Assembly (NCBI RefSeq): GCF_012844305.1
Contig: NZ_JABANE010000006.1
Span: forward strand, 1 to 64,000
Direction of reading: 5' to 3'
Length of the DNA stretch: 64,000 nucleotides
Origin: Flammeovirga aprica JL-4
Lineage (GTDB): Bacteria > Bacteroidota > Bacteroidia > Cytophagales > Flammeovirgaceae
Below, piece after piece: positions 29,701 to 37,692 of this stretch. Positions within the stretch are counted from its first letter, which is position 1. Every line of letters begins with the position of its first letter. The notes under the pieces were generated by a model. That model was given only the letters and a program-made list of their open reading frames with translations, was not told where the DNA came from and did no database searches. Both the position numbers and the translations under genes were made by a program.

Positions 29701-29870
29701 TGAATGTGCCTGATTTCTTATCGGAATCACAGAAAGAAAAAATCATGCATTCTGTAATCAATGCATCTCTATTGGAAGAATCTTTACCATTAAAAGGCGA
29801 AGAAAAATTATTGCTTTCTGTTCCTTTATTCCAAGAAAATACACACAGAATACTGATTATGTTTGCATAA
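26724..29870 (+). CDS. Membrane GAF/multi-PAS receptor without output domain
   Basis: A 1048-residue sensor. Residues ~10-30 and ~210-230 are membrane helices bounding a ~180-residue periplasmic helical region. A HAMP-like helix and coiled segment leads to a GAF domain (~330-475, GGVFLRLDKNSDQVVNQVASYAYG ... IPVVHGADEVYGAVEIA shortened here to landmarks), then a coiled coil (~485-540) and three PAS domains (~550-660, 670-785, 800-925). Landmarks are IEFDLEGRIITANDMYLSV, LDLDGKIKSANTTFTELLGY and LEVDLNGRILSGNDKVEELTG. A degenerate fourth PAS-like block (LLLDAEGKIEAENTTF) ends the protein. No kinase, receiver, GGDEF or methyl-accepting domain is present. Output presumably goes through a partner protein. 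Confidence 0.8.
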   Translation: MKVSPEFRGTATIVVVSLLLLMSFVSFLRSSQAEKREVSEILLNQEYKIANFPYHAREYYRTDDRKTLLGLKQEADKVLSQINAMESGTKMLSSEQQSFLILTSLGDDDLSHALELYRKRFEDYYEQIDVMWDASIKSNSSIEELQYGRRTLGYSSSTAQLIGEGEGSDVVGKALDFLERRNSSLLLHNRETRFQLEENIRRTKSTNIIFNGLLVVIGVVLLISQGAYFRNKLLVPMNLLRKNLEYFTSEKGGDNISDIKVIEDKVNHLEDDFERITKMIEHLGEKDFEANTDGLNPRLEESYDKARNTLMQLANEEFVSKWITEGLAKTTETLNGEHFDSITDMSFAFVRFVTRHLGALQGGVFLRLDKNSDQVVNQVASYAYGKKRFPQKKISANEGLVGQVMLEKQYIYVEDVPDHYTAISSGLGEAAPTSIIIIPVVHGADEVYGAVEIASYRNLTPHEKEYANAACERFASAIAVYMMNENTRRLLKESMEVNENLKNKEESLISKTKEMQGFQDELNVKLKELSKESNLNKNILEAIGKTMAIIEFDLEGRIITANDMYLSVMGYKLENLIGKYERVLVPSEEVNSMRYKLLWDSLNNGSYISGEYCRINKRGQEIWMNGTYNPIFGLDGKPYKIIQFAEFTTEQKAKDLTSTERLNAFGMHFPVLDLDLDGKIKSANTTFTELLGYRRKEYRNIALVELFEDAKEIRSFKRILRDIKAGTDATATFNFMSREGHVKTLELNLFPLKSLSGDVQKITLFMVDKTEESFIRKELKTESESLNLLQNEVASRTAIMEGMSMILEVDLNGRILSGNDKVEELTGKSIDSMIGQPLADMVTTSYQSVISTLLSDDSERNVKIRTLEYYTTRKGALWGETSVRAVFNGDVPIKFTFIIFDVTERVEREQGLTRQVERQKTKNTLFRMQQKENNKESGFAVLEQIFQDKEVDLSTNEWINKLSLPSLLLDAEGKIEAENTTFKNLDITATKILNVPDFLSESQKEKIMHSVINASLLEESLPLKGEEKLLLSVPLFQENTHRILIMFA

Positions 29871-29902
29871 AGTACTGTGACAAAAGAAATGGAACAATAA
29901 TT

Positions 29903-30096
29903 ACGTGCACCATGACTGAAAGTCATGGGCTTATGGGAAGCTATCATATTTTCCAACTTTCATTATAATCTTGACATACCTCAAAGATTTACAGTCTTTA
30001 TTACCATTTAAATATGGATAAGCCAAATATTATAATCACATGTTGATAAATGAGTTATCTTCCCAAAAGCCCATAATTTCAATTATGGGTCTACGA
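29903..30096. repeat. REP-doublet (REPIN/BIME-like) element
   Basis: Two ~40-base copies of a palindrome-plus-tail sequence in inverted orientation. Left copy: hairpin CCATGACT-GAA-AGTCATGG (29910-29928) and tail ending CATGGGCTTATGGGAAG (29924-29940). Right copy on the opposite strand: hairpin with stem CCCATAAT/ATTATGGG (30070-30089) and tail TATGGGCTTTTGGGAAG (30075-30059), 15 of 17 identical to the left tail. Outer bases are CGTG and CGTA. The 110-base core has no reading frame. This matches mobilised REP sequences served by RAYT (TnpA-REP) transposases; none is in the window. A further hairpin (TACTCG/CGAGTA) lies at 30099-30122. Confidence 0.75.
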
Positions 30097-30144
30097 AATA
30101 CTCGCTTTCATTAGTCCGAGTACTTAATTCATCATTCTTATTTT

Positions 30145-30702
30145 TTAATCCAATTTCTTTTTGCTTACGATTGCTTCAGCCAGCCAGACATATTCCTTTA
30201 TAAACATATCAACACTCCCTTTAAATTCAGGATTTAATAAAACACCTTCGGGATCCACTTGATCTTGAACATTTGCCACTGTCATCATTCTATACGTAGG
30301 GTAAGCCATCAGGGCAAGCACTTGAAGTTGCATAGCTTGAGCTGCTCTTATTCCTCCAAGCGGTCCAGCTGAAATACTGATCACACCAATCGGTTTTCTT
30401 TGATAAGTACTTTTAGGGAAAAAATCGATTACGTTTTTCAATGCCGAAGAAAAGCTTCCATTGTATTCGGGCGAAGCCAATAAAATACCATCTGCTTTAT
30501 CTAAAATAGTACCCAGTTTTTTTACATTTTCCGGTGAACTGTCATGCAGAGTATTTGTGAGAGGAGGAAGAGCATATTCTTTGAGATCAATCACTTCTAC
30601 ATCGAGAGAAAACTGTTCTTTCATTCTTTGGGCGATATAAAGTACAGCGCCATGAGATTGTCTATCATCTCTTACACTTCCTGAGAGTAGTATTAGTTTC
30701 AT
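30145..30702 (-). CDS. NAD(P)H-dependent FMN reductase family protein
   Basis: Flavodoxin-fold flavoprotein of 185 residues reducing FMN, quinones or azo compounds in the cytoplasm. Phosphate-binding loop LLSGSVRDDRQSHGA at the N-terminus; SPEYNGSFSSALKNVIDFF near residue 78 is the hallmark that contacts the isoalloxazine ring; GVISISAGPLGGIRAAQAMQ near 105 contacts FMN. Normal family length. It stands alone, with a REP-type element on its 3' side and a 245-base gene-free region upstream (30703-30947) shared with threonine aldolase, in which I see no clear promoter. Confidence 0.9.
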   Translation of the reverse strand: MKLILLSGSVRDDRQSHGAVLYIAQRMKEQFSLDVEVIDLKEYALPPLTNTLHDSSPENVKKLGTILDKADGILLASPEYNGSFSSALKNVIDFFPKSTYQRKPIGVISISAGPLGGIRAAQAMQLQVLALMAYPTYRMMTVANVQDQVDPEGVLLNPEFKGSVDMFIKEYVWLAEAIVSKKKLD

Positions 30703-30947
30703 TTTATTTCGGTTTAAAAAGTTTGTTTTAAGTTATAAAACTTAAGACTAAAAGGTACGCTTTTACTAACAAAACTTAGTAGTACTAATTGTATGTGGAA
30801 TAAGTTGTCAATATTTAATAACCTTTTCTCTAACTTTATGTTTTTCTATGTTATTTACCCATAACCAATCTCTTTAAGCTGTTGAGGATATTAGCTTAAG
30901 TAAGAGAACAATTCAAAGAAGACTTCCATATTAAGTAGAAATATATA

Positions 30948-31982
30948 ATGAAAAAAACATTAGCAAGTGACAATTATTCGGGAGCGAATCCTGAAATTAT
31001 AGAAGCATTGGGGAGAGTAAATGTCGGACACCAAGGTTCTTATGGAGCAGACGATGCAACTGCAGGAGCAATAGCTGTTTTTAAGAAATTATTGAAAGAA
31101 GACATTGATGTGTATTTTACCATGAATGGCACAGGCGCTAACGTTACCGCTTTATCATCAGTTTGCCCTTCTTATGGTGCTATCATTTGTTCATCAGTAG
31201 CACATATTAATGTAGACGAATGCGGTGCTCCTGAAAAATTCGGTGGGTTTAAGTTGCTTACTGTAGAGAAGGAAAACGGGAAGCTTACTCCAGATGATAT
31301 TACTCCATTTTTGGTAAACCTAGGTGAACAGCATTGGTCACAGCCGAAAGTCGTTTCTATCACACAAGCTACAGAATATGGCACTGTATATACATGCGAA
31401 GAAATAAAAGCGATCGCCGATATTGCTCATAAAAACAACTTATTGTTGCATGTAGATGGAGCAAGAATCAGTAATGCGGCTGTTTCATTGGGTGTTTCTT
31501 TCAAGGAAATGCTGGTAGATACAGGTGTTGATTTTATTTCTTTTGGCGGAACAAAAAACGGATTGATGTTCGGTGAAGCGGTTATCTTTTTGAACACAAA
31601 GATTTCTGAAAACTATAAATTCGTTCGAAAGCAAGGGATGCAGTTGTTGTCAAAAATGCGCTATATCGCTGTTCAGTTCGAAACACTTTTCGGTTCAGAT
31701 TTATGGAAAGAAAATGCTCTTCATGCCAATAAAATGGCCAAAAAACTGGCTGAAGGTTTAGGTAAAGTCCCTGAAGTGGTCATTACTCAAGAAGTACAGG
31801 CCAACGGTGTTTTTGCTATTTTACCGAAAGAAGTAATTCCAGCCATGCAAGAACAATCTCCTTTCTATGTATGGAATGAACAGACCAATGAAGTCCGCTT
31901 GATGTGTTCTTTTGATACATCAGAAGAAGAAATCAATGCTTTCATAGAAAAACTAGAAATACTTACTGCCACTACGGCATAA
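30948..31982 (+). CDS. Low-specificity L-threonine aldolase
   Basis: PLP fold-type I enzyme that splits threonine or allo-threonine to glycine and acetaldehyde. 344 residues. Segments: LASDNYSGANPEI at the start, GADDATAGAIAVFKKL near residue 33, MNGTGANVTALS near 59, LLHVDGARISNAAVSLG near 164 and DFISFGGTKNGLMFGEAV near 195, whose lysine forms the PLP Schiff base. The G-A-R and GGTKN pattern fits threonine aldolase rather than serine hydroxymethyltransferase. Its own terminator follows. Confidence 0.93.
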   Translation: MKKTLASDNYSGANPEIIEALGRVNVGHQGSYGADDATAGAIAVFKKLLKEDIDVYFTMNGTGANVTALSSVCPSYGAIICSSVAHINVDECGAPEKFGGFKLLTVEKENGKLTPDDITPFLVNLGEQHWSQPKVVSITQATEYGTVYTCEEIKAIADIAHKNNLLLHVDGARISNAAVSLGVSFKEMLVDTGVDFISFGGTKNGLMFGEAVIFLNTKISENYKFVRKQGMQLLSKMRYIAVQFETLFGSDLWKENALHANKMAKKLAEGLGKVPEVVITQEVQANGVFAILPKEVIPAMQEQSPFYVWNEQTNEVRLMCSFDTSEEEINAFIEKLEILTATTA

Positions 31983-32004
31983 GTTATTAAAGCTCTACAG
32001 CTCA

Positions 32005-32041
32005 AAAAGTCATGTATTCTCAAAAAATGCATGACTTTTTA
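32005..32041 (+). terminator. Terminator after threonine aldolase
   Basis: Perfect stem AAAAAGTCATG ... CATGACTTTTT with a 15-base loop; symmetrical, so it could work in both directions. Confidence 0.8.
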
Positions 32042-32150
32042 TGTTTTACCAAAACAATTCTTACCCGTATTGGTTTATTACACATGAACACTTAATAATA
32101 CCCACCCTTAAATGTTCAATAACTCAGGAACCTTCTAACTAGCCCCTCTT

Positions 32151-32603
32151 ATGAAAATTATTATTAAATACGCTTCTTTCATGTTCGTCGGATATCTGTT
32201 ATTATTTCTGATCATGAAATTTTTAAATCTATACCATATTATAGAATTAAGAGCATTGAATTTTGTGATTCACGCTGGCGGTATTTTTTATGCTTTCAAG
32301 GAGATGCAAAAAGAAAACCCTAGTGATTTCGGTTATCTATCAGGTTTCTTGAACGGGATGAGAATAACATTACTAAGTGCAATTCCCTTCGCATTTTTCA
32401 TGATGTTCTATCTGACATTTATAGAACCTGAATTTTTGCAATATCTCAGAGAAACGGCTCTATCTGGAGCTTACATCACAAAAGGGAAATTATTTATTGG
32501 TTTATGCGCAGAAGCCTTGGGATCAGGGATTCTTATATCATATATCGCTATGAGGTACACAATTCTGTTGGCTTCATACGACCTTAAAAATAATCAACTA
32601 TAG
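32151..32603 (+). CDS. Small four-helix membrane protein, DUF4199-like
   Basis: A 150-residue inner-membrane protein with four predicted helices (about residues 5-22, 32-48, 73-93 and 115-140). The layout, a cytoplasmic-type loop with a FGYLSGFLNGMRITLL segment after helix 2 and a C-terminal helix containing GSGILISYIAM, resembles DUF4199 proteins of Bacteroidota, whose role is unknown. It is monocistronic, with a terminator 24 bases after the stop. Confidence 0.55.
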   Translation: MKIIIKYASFMFVGYLLLFLIMKFLNLYHIIELRALNFVIHAGGIFYAFKEMQKENPSDFGYLSGFLNGMRITLLSAIPFAFFMMFYLTFIEPEFLQYLRETALSGAYITKGKLFIGLCAEALGSGILISYIAMRYTILLASYDLKNNQL

Positions 32604-32626
32604 ACAAATTAGACCTACGAGCTGGA

Positions 32627-32657
32627 AACCTCACGGATTGAATCTGTGAGGTTTTTT
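32627..32657 (+). terminator. Terminator after the DUF4199-like gene
   Basis: AACCTCACGGAT / ATCTGTGAGGTT stem (one G-T pair) with a T-run. Confidence 0.85.
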
Positions 32658-32665
32658 ATTGGCTT

Positions 32666-32804
32666 AGTACTTAAATAGCTCCATTTACCCCTGAAAAAAA
32701 GCGATAAAAGCCCATTGAAGCCCATTTGAAGTAGTACTTTGAAAAGTTGACGTAGTACTATTTGAATGTATTTGTAGCCATTTACCCTAGTTTTGAGAAG
32801 TACT
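32666..32804. promoter_or_regulatory. Cluster of four AGTACT palindromes
   Basis: AGTACT occurs at 32666, 32733, 32754 and 32799, the middle two 21 bp apart (two helical turns). The cluster lies 100-240 bases before the first gene of the tandem T9SS family. Dense repetition of a 6-bp palindrome suggests a regulator-binding array, but no known factor is assigned. Confidence 0.35.
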
Positions 32805-32902
32805 TTATTAACACCAGTGCAAACGTAATTCATTCTCTAAACTTAACAGCAGCCGCTGATTTCATCCCATCGAAAATTGATGAAATTAAATTCTCTTAAC
32901 TT

Positions 32903-34033
32903 ATGAAAAAAGTTTACTGTTTAACTTTCTTATTGTGGACTTATTGTTTTCAGTCCGTCAATGCTCAATGCGTACAAACTGACCTTGCTATTGGAGCATT
33001 TGGGAACTACTATATTCCATCAGACTATGAGTTGTGTTCTGATCTGCGCGCCGACTTAAATGGAGTAAACGGCATTACAAGTGCAAGTTTACAGGAATCG
33101 AGTTTAACCATAAAAGCAGGAACGGATATTACCATCACCGCTGCTACGTTTTCTTTTTTCTATGTCAACTTGATTATAGAAGAAGGAGCGATACTCCGTA
33201 TCAATGGAAATATGCAAATTGAAGATACCGACCCTTATGATTCTAGTTTTCAAATTGATGGACAATTAATCATTAGTGGTGACCTATCAACAAGTGCCTG
33301 GAGCTTTCGAGAGGAAGATACCGGAGCTGATATAGTGATAGATGGAAATGGATATGTTCAAATCGGAGGGGATTTTAATAGTGGAACAATGGACCCAGAT
33401 AAAATATCGGATGGTATAACTTGGGATATTGACTGTGGAAATATAAAGGAAAATCTTACCTGTTCGGATCTTCCAGTAGAGTTGTCTTACTTCCAGGCTT
33501 CTGTAACAGAAGAGACCGTTATTTTAGAGTGGGAGACAGCAACAGAAGTAAATTCCTCTCATTTTGATATAGAAAGAACCTTAGACCTGAAAAACTGGGA
33601 GAAGATAGGCACACTTCAATCATCAGGAAATTCTCAAACGGCTATTTTTTATGAATTTGAAGATGACTTGCTATCGGAAAAATCATATTACAGATTGAAG
33701 CAAGTGGATATAGATGGGAAGTATACCTATTATGGACCTATAGAAGTAAACAAAAGTGGTAATTCATCTTTAAGCATGATGATTTTACCAAACCGAATCT
33801 CAAGTGGAGAAGAAGTACAGTTTAGTATTTCAGGTTTAAGTATAGGAAATGATATTCAAATTCAAGTTTATAACAATCAAGGACATCTAGTTTATTATGA
33901 TAAAGTAGTGGATAATAATGTTAACCATTTTTTAAAGACCACAAATATTAATGATCAGCTTTCTTCGGGTATGTACTTCGTTGTCGTCAATTCAGGAAGA
34001 GATATCGTAAAAGAAAAGCTTCTTGTAAATTAA
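32903..34033 (+). CDS. T9SS-secreted paralog 1
   Basis: A 376-residue secreted protein. Residues 1-20 are a signal peptide (cleavage after VNA-Q). The N-terminal ~170 residues hold short hydrophobic strands with GAILRINGNMQI and GQLIISGDLST steps, as in right-handed beta-solenoids. A fibronectin-like module follows (DLPVELSYFQASVTEETVIL near 192, WETATEVNSSHFDIERT, YYRLKQVDIDGKYTYYGP). The last ~85 residues are a divergent type A T9SS sorting domain (MILPNRISSGEEVQFSISGL ... VYNNQGHLVYYD ... SGMYFVVVNSGRDIVKEKLL). Surface role unknown. First of five paralogs, monocistronic. Confidence 0.8.
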   Translation: MKKVYCLTFLLWTYCFQSVNAQCVQTDLAIGAFGNYYIPSDYELCSDLRADLNGVNGITSASLQESSLTIKAGTDITITAATFSFFYVNLIIEEGAILRINGNMQIEDTDPYDSSFQIDGQLIISGDLSTSAWSFREEDTGADIVIDGNGYVQIGGDFNSGTMDPDKISDGITWDIDCGNIKENLTCSDLPVELSYFQASVTEETVILEWETATEVNSSHFDIERTLDLKNWEKIGTLQSSGNSQTAIFYEFEDDLLSEKSYYRLKQVDIDGKYTYYGPIEVNKSGNSSLSMMILPNRISSGEEVQFSISGLSIGNDIQIQVYNNQGHLVYYDKVVDNNVNHFLKTTNINDQLSSGMYFVVVNSGRDIVKEKLLVN

Positions 34034-34061
34034 AAGAACAAGTTATTATATAAAGCTTCAA

Positions 34062-34091
34062 AACCTCATGGAAACTCTCTATGAGGTTTTA
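34062..34091 (+). terminator. Terminator after paralog 1
   Basis: AACCTCAT/ATGAGGTT stem followed by TTA and an AT-rich tail. The rest of the spacer to 34437 is AT-rich with no reading frame or clear motif. Confidence 0.7.
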
Positions 34092-34437
34092 TTAGTTGTA
34101 GATAGGATTTAAAGGAGAAGTGATTTTATTAATTTACTCTATATCAGTAAAGTATTAAATAAAAAGAATGGATATAGTATATTTAACAGGATAAAATTAG
34201 TAAATAATTGTAAGTGTTAAATATTAATGAACTTTTTGTTTGTTAATGTTGTTTAAGTAAATTTCAAAAATTTCTATTAATTTAAGTTATAACGAACAGA
34301 AATTACATTGAAGCAAGACTTTATTTTGTTATAGAGATTTGCATTCACACAGGCTATTTACATTTTTATTTTTCTCTAAATCAACACGATCACTGATTTC
34401 TAATGCTGGATTGGTGAGCTTTAAATTAACCTAACTT

Positions 34438-35613
34438 ATGAAGGGATTATACTTATTATTTTTGTCTTTTTTACTGATTAATACAATCGTTTCTGCTCAA
34501 TGTACTATAGATACAACACCTACTGATGATGTAAATTATAATCAGTCTGATGTTTGTTTAGAAGGGAATGGTACATCAATAGAAGTTGCTACTGATCGTG
34601 ATATTACAATAACATATTCAGATGGTGGTAATGACCCTAATGATGGAGTTGATTACTATATTGACGTGACCTGGAATATAGGCATAACAATATTAAGAAA
34701 TTTAATTTTGACTAGTACAACAACTACTACTGGACCTGATGGAAATGATTATGCAGCTCATGGTATAAAACTTGTAATTGCACCAAATACACATGTTGAG
34801 ATTCAAGGAAACCTTGAATTAGATTATGGGTCTTCTATTGAAGTACAAGATGGTGGGAAATTGACGATTACGGGTGATTTGACCTACGTGTCGGCTTCGA
34901 ATGCTAATTGTGATGAGTGTTATGATTGGAATATTCTTGTTGTTTCAGATGAGGAACGTGAGGCAAGAGATACTTACCATAATAATATTATTGAAAGTGT
35001 TGTAATAATAGGAGAAGAAAACATCACTGTTGGAGGTACAAATGACCTCCCAGTAGAACTAACCTACTTCCAAGCCTCATCCAACGAAGAAGCAGTAAAT
35101 CTAGAGTGGGAAACTGCCTCAGAAATCAATGCTTCTCACTTTGATATTCAAAGATCAGCTGATAGAAAAACATGGGAAACGTTAGGTGCAGTTGAGGCGA
35201 GTGGTAATTCACAAGTGGCTATTACTTATGAGTTTGAAGATACAGAGCCATTACCACTTGCTTATTATAGATTGAAGCAAGTAGACTTTGATGGTGTTTA
35301 TGAATTCTTCGGACCGTTGCAAGTAGCATTGAATGGCAAGGACGTACCAATGGAATTGTTATTAATGCCGAACAATATCAATAGTGGTCAGGAAGTTCAA
35401 TTTAACCTTTCAGGACTGGATGTTGGAAATAATATTGAGATCACAATCTATAACGGTCAAGGAAATATAGTATTTAAAGAAATAGAAGAGGATGTTTCCT
35501 CCGAAGTATATTTAAAACCTCTTGATTTTACATCTACTTTAGGAACAGGTATGTATTATGTAGTAGTGAAATCTGGTAAAGATATGGTAAAAGAGAAACT
35601 ATTGATCCGATAG
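34438..35613 (+). CDS. T9SS-secreted paralog 2
   Basis: 391 residues: signal peptide (cleavage after VSA-Q), ~170-residue N-terminal domain with solenoid-like rungs (HVEIQGNLELDYGSSIEV, GGKLTITGDL), then the family module DLPVELTYFQASSNEEAVNL, WETASEINASHFDIQRS and YYRLKQVDFDGVYEFFGP, and a C-terminal T9SS domain (LMPNNINSGQEVQFNLSGL ... YNGQGNIVFKE ... GMYYVVVKSGKDMVKEKLL). Around 35041-35160, where the constant module begins, codon choice becomes visibly more C-rich than in the AT-rich N-terminal half, as if the module had a different history. Monocistronic. Confidence 0.8.
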   Translation: MKGLYLLFLSFLLINTIVSAQCTIDTTPTDDVNYNQSDVCLEGNGTSIEVATDRDITITYSDGGNDPNDGVDYYIDVTWNIGITILRNLILTSTTTTTGPDGNDYAAHGIKLVIAPNTHVEIQGNLELDYGSSIEVQDGGKLTITGDLTYVSASNANCDECYDWNILVVSDEEREARDTYHNNIIESVVIIGEENITVGGTNDLPVELTYFQASSNEEAVNLEWETASEINASHFDIQRSADRKTWETLGAVEASGNSQVAITYEFEDTEPLPLAYYRLKQVDFDGVYEFFGPLQVALNGKDVPMELLLMPNNINSGQEVQFNLSGLDVGNNIEITIYNGQGNIVFKEIEEDVSSEVYLKPLDFTSTLGTGMYYVVVKSGKDMVKEKLLIR

Positions 35614-35647
35614 ATTAGAGCGGATAATAGAATTCGGAATATGAATA

Positions 35648-35682
35648 AGACTCATAGTTGTAAAAAGCTGTGGGTCTTTTTT
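35648..35682 (+). terminator. Terminator after paralog 2
   Basis: AGACTCATAG / CTGTGGGTCT stem with G-T pairs and a T6 run. Confidence 0.75.
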
Positions 35683-36340
35683 ATGCCTGAATAATTTTCC
35701 AGAAAGGTAAAATGATTGAAAATGAGAGAATTTGAAAAATATTTTTGAGCATTAACAAAATAATTTAGTCTTAAAAATGCATCATTTGATCTATTTCTTG
35801 AATTGGAAAATTTTGAGGAAAGAAATTAAAGCTTATTTCTCGTTCTGTCTATCTCTTATTAATCTCAAAAGCTACTTATTTACTTATGTATGTAAGAAAA
35901 ATAAATTTCTTGTCTAAAAACAATAAAGAATTCCTGATAATCATGAAGTTTTTCTAAAGAAGTAGCACAATACCGTCTATAATTACGACTGTATTTTATT
36001 TTATATATTCTTATAACACATTGCACTATTTTAATATTTTATAGATAGAATTGTTGATTATATGAATAAAATCAAGAAAAAAAGTGAGATGTTAATATGC
36101 TCATAAGCATTTGTTTACTAAAAATGTTTTGCAATATTTGCTGTATGATATGATGTATTAAATTACTGAAAATAAGACAATTACTACTGTTTATCTAAAG
36201 GGTTACTTTGATTAATTACTCTATTGTTAACTTAATAACCCATATGCCCAATTTCTATTTTTAATTTAAAATCTTAGCTCAAATCATCTCCTGCTTTTAG
36301 TGTTGTAAAACTCTAATGGATGGAAGTGAGATTTATTATC
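35683..36340. other. Long AT-rich gene-free spacer
   Basis: About 660 bases before paralog 3 with no plausible coding frame on either strand, no strong inverted repeat and no clear promoter match. Upstream sequences of the five paralogs are not obviously similar to each other. Confidence 0.5.
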
Positions 36341-37438
36341 ATGAAAAAATTTTACTGCTTTTTCTTATTGTTATTTACTGCTCAATTTATTTATGGACAA
36401 TGCACGCCAGTGGATAACATAGTGTATACATCTGATTGTACTTATGACAATGTTGGTGTAGCTGTTAACATAGGTTCAGGGAGCGATGTAACAATATCTG
36501 ACAGTGGAGATCCTGCTGACCCAACTGATGTTATTTGGAATGTAGGTTCTTACACCATACAAGGCTGGACTATTATTCTCACCACCAATTTTGGCAATTT
36601 AACCGTGGATGAAGGGGCAACCCTTACTATAAATGGTGATTTGATAATGTCCGAGTTTGGGATTCTTACTGTCAATGGTACTTTACATGTAATTGGGGAT
36701 GTTACCCATACAATAGGTGCATCTCTAGGAGATCGTTTCAATATTGGTCCTAACGGTACAATAAATATTGATGGTGATTTAGATCTTTCAGGTCCATTTG
36801 GCTTCACTGGAGTACTGGGAACTTGGGAAGGAGCATTAAATGTAACGGGAACAGTGGTTGGTACAGGAAATTTACCTGTAGAATTAACTTACTTAAAGGC
36901 ATCTCCTGAAGAAGAAAATATTACAATAGAGTGGGAAACAGCTACAGAAGAGAATGCCTCTCATTTTGATATTGAAAGATCTACAGATCTTGAGAATTGG
37001 CAGGCCATTGGCTCGGTTCAAGCGGCAGGAAATTCACAAACATCCATCTATTATCAATTTGAGGACAAGAGTCCATTGCCAAAAGCTTATTACAGGCTGA
37101 AGCAAGTAGATTTTGATGGAGAGTATGCTTATTATGGTCCTTTAATTATTAATCATCAAGGTATTTCAGAAACCATGAATGCCACTATAATGCCTAATAA
37201 CATTTCAACCGGAGAAAAGGTACATTTTAATATGTCAGGGTTGAACGTAGGAAATGATGTTTTCATTCAAGTCTATAATAATCAAGGGCATACCGTGCAC
37301 TTTGAAGAAGTCAATGATATCAGTACAAATAATCTCTTTAAGCCCATGGATTTTACAAGTCATTTAAGGTCGGGTATGTACTATGTCGTTATCAAGTCTG
37401 GAAAAAGTGTTGTAAAAGAAAAACTCCTTATCAACTAA
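36341..37438 (+). CDS. T9SS-secreted paralog 3
   Basis: 365 residues from MKKFYCFFLLLF, chosen over an ATG seven codons upstream because it gives a compact signal peptide (cleavage after IYG-Q). The N-terminal domain has clear solenoid rungs: VDEGATLTINGDLIM, GILTVNGTLHVIGDV and PNGTINIDGDLDL. The constant half follows (NLPVELTYLKASPEEENITI, WETATEENASHFDIERS, YYRLKQVDFDGEYAYYGP) and ends in the divergent T9SS domain (MPNNISTGEKVHFNMSGL ... YNNQGHTVHFEE ... SGMYYVVIKSGKSVVKEKLL). Confidence 0.8.
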   Translation: MKKFYCFFLLLFTAQFIYGQCTPVDNIVYTSDCTYDNVGVAVNIGSGSDVTISDSGDPADPTDVIWNVGSYTIQGWTIILTTNFGNLTVDEGATLTINGDLIMSEFGILTVNGTLHVIGDVTHTIGASLGDRFNIGPNGTINIDGDLDLSGPFGFTGVLGTWEGALNVTGTVVGTGNLPVELTYLKASPEEENITIEWETATEENASHFDIERSTDLENWQAIGSVQAAGNSQTSIYYQFEDKSPLPKAYYRLKQVDFDGEYAYYGPLIINHQGISETMNATIMPNNISTGEKVHFNMSGLNVGNDVFIQVYNNQGHTVHFEEVNDISTNNLFKPMDFTSHLRSGMYYVVIKSGKSVVKEKLLIN

Positions 37439-37492
37439 TAAAGATATTACAGACAGACTAAAATTACTCATATCATATACTAAACGAAACGC

Positions 37493-37521
37493 CCATAGTA
37501 CGCCACACTATGGTTTTTTTT
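37493..37521 (+). terminator. Terminator after paralog 3
   Basis: CCATAGT/ACTATGG stem followed by T8. Confidence 0.85.
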
Positions 37522-37692
37522 ATTGTATCATCCTTATTAAGTTTTATTAAGTAATACTGTTGCCAATTGGCGTAGTTTTTCGATGCTAAAAACTGTTAAG
37601 TGATGAAAAATCTTTATTAAGTACCATTATTAAGACAGGTGATTAACTAAACAACAAATACACCTAGTGTTAGCAAACAAACCTATTATGAT

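Noticed and set aside
29903..30096. Complete IS200/IS605 insertion sequence
   Set aside because: Hairpin ends are present but no transposase gene and only 194 bp; fits a REP doublet better.
32615..32833. 72-codon minus-strand frame
   Set aside because: Overlaps a terminator and the AGTACT cluster; no protein-like pattern.
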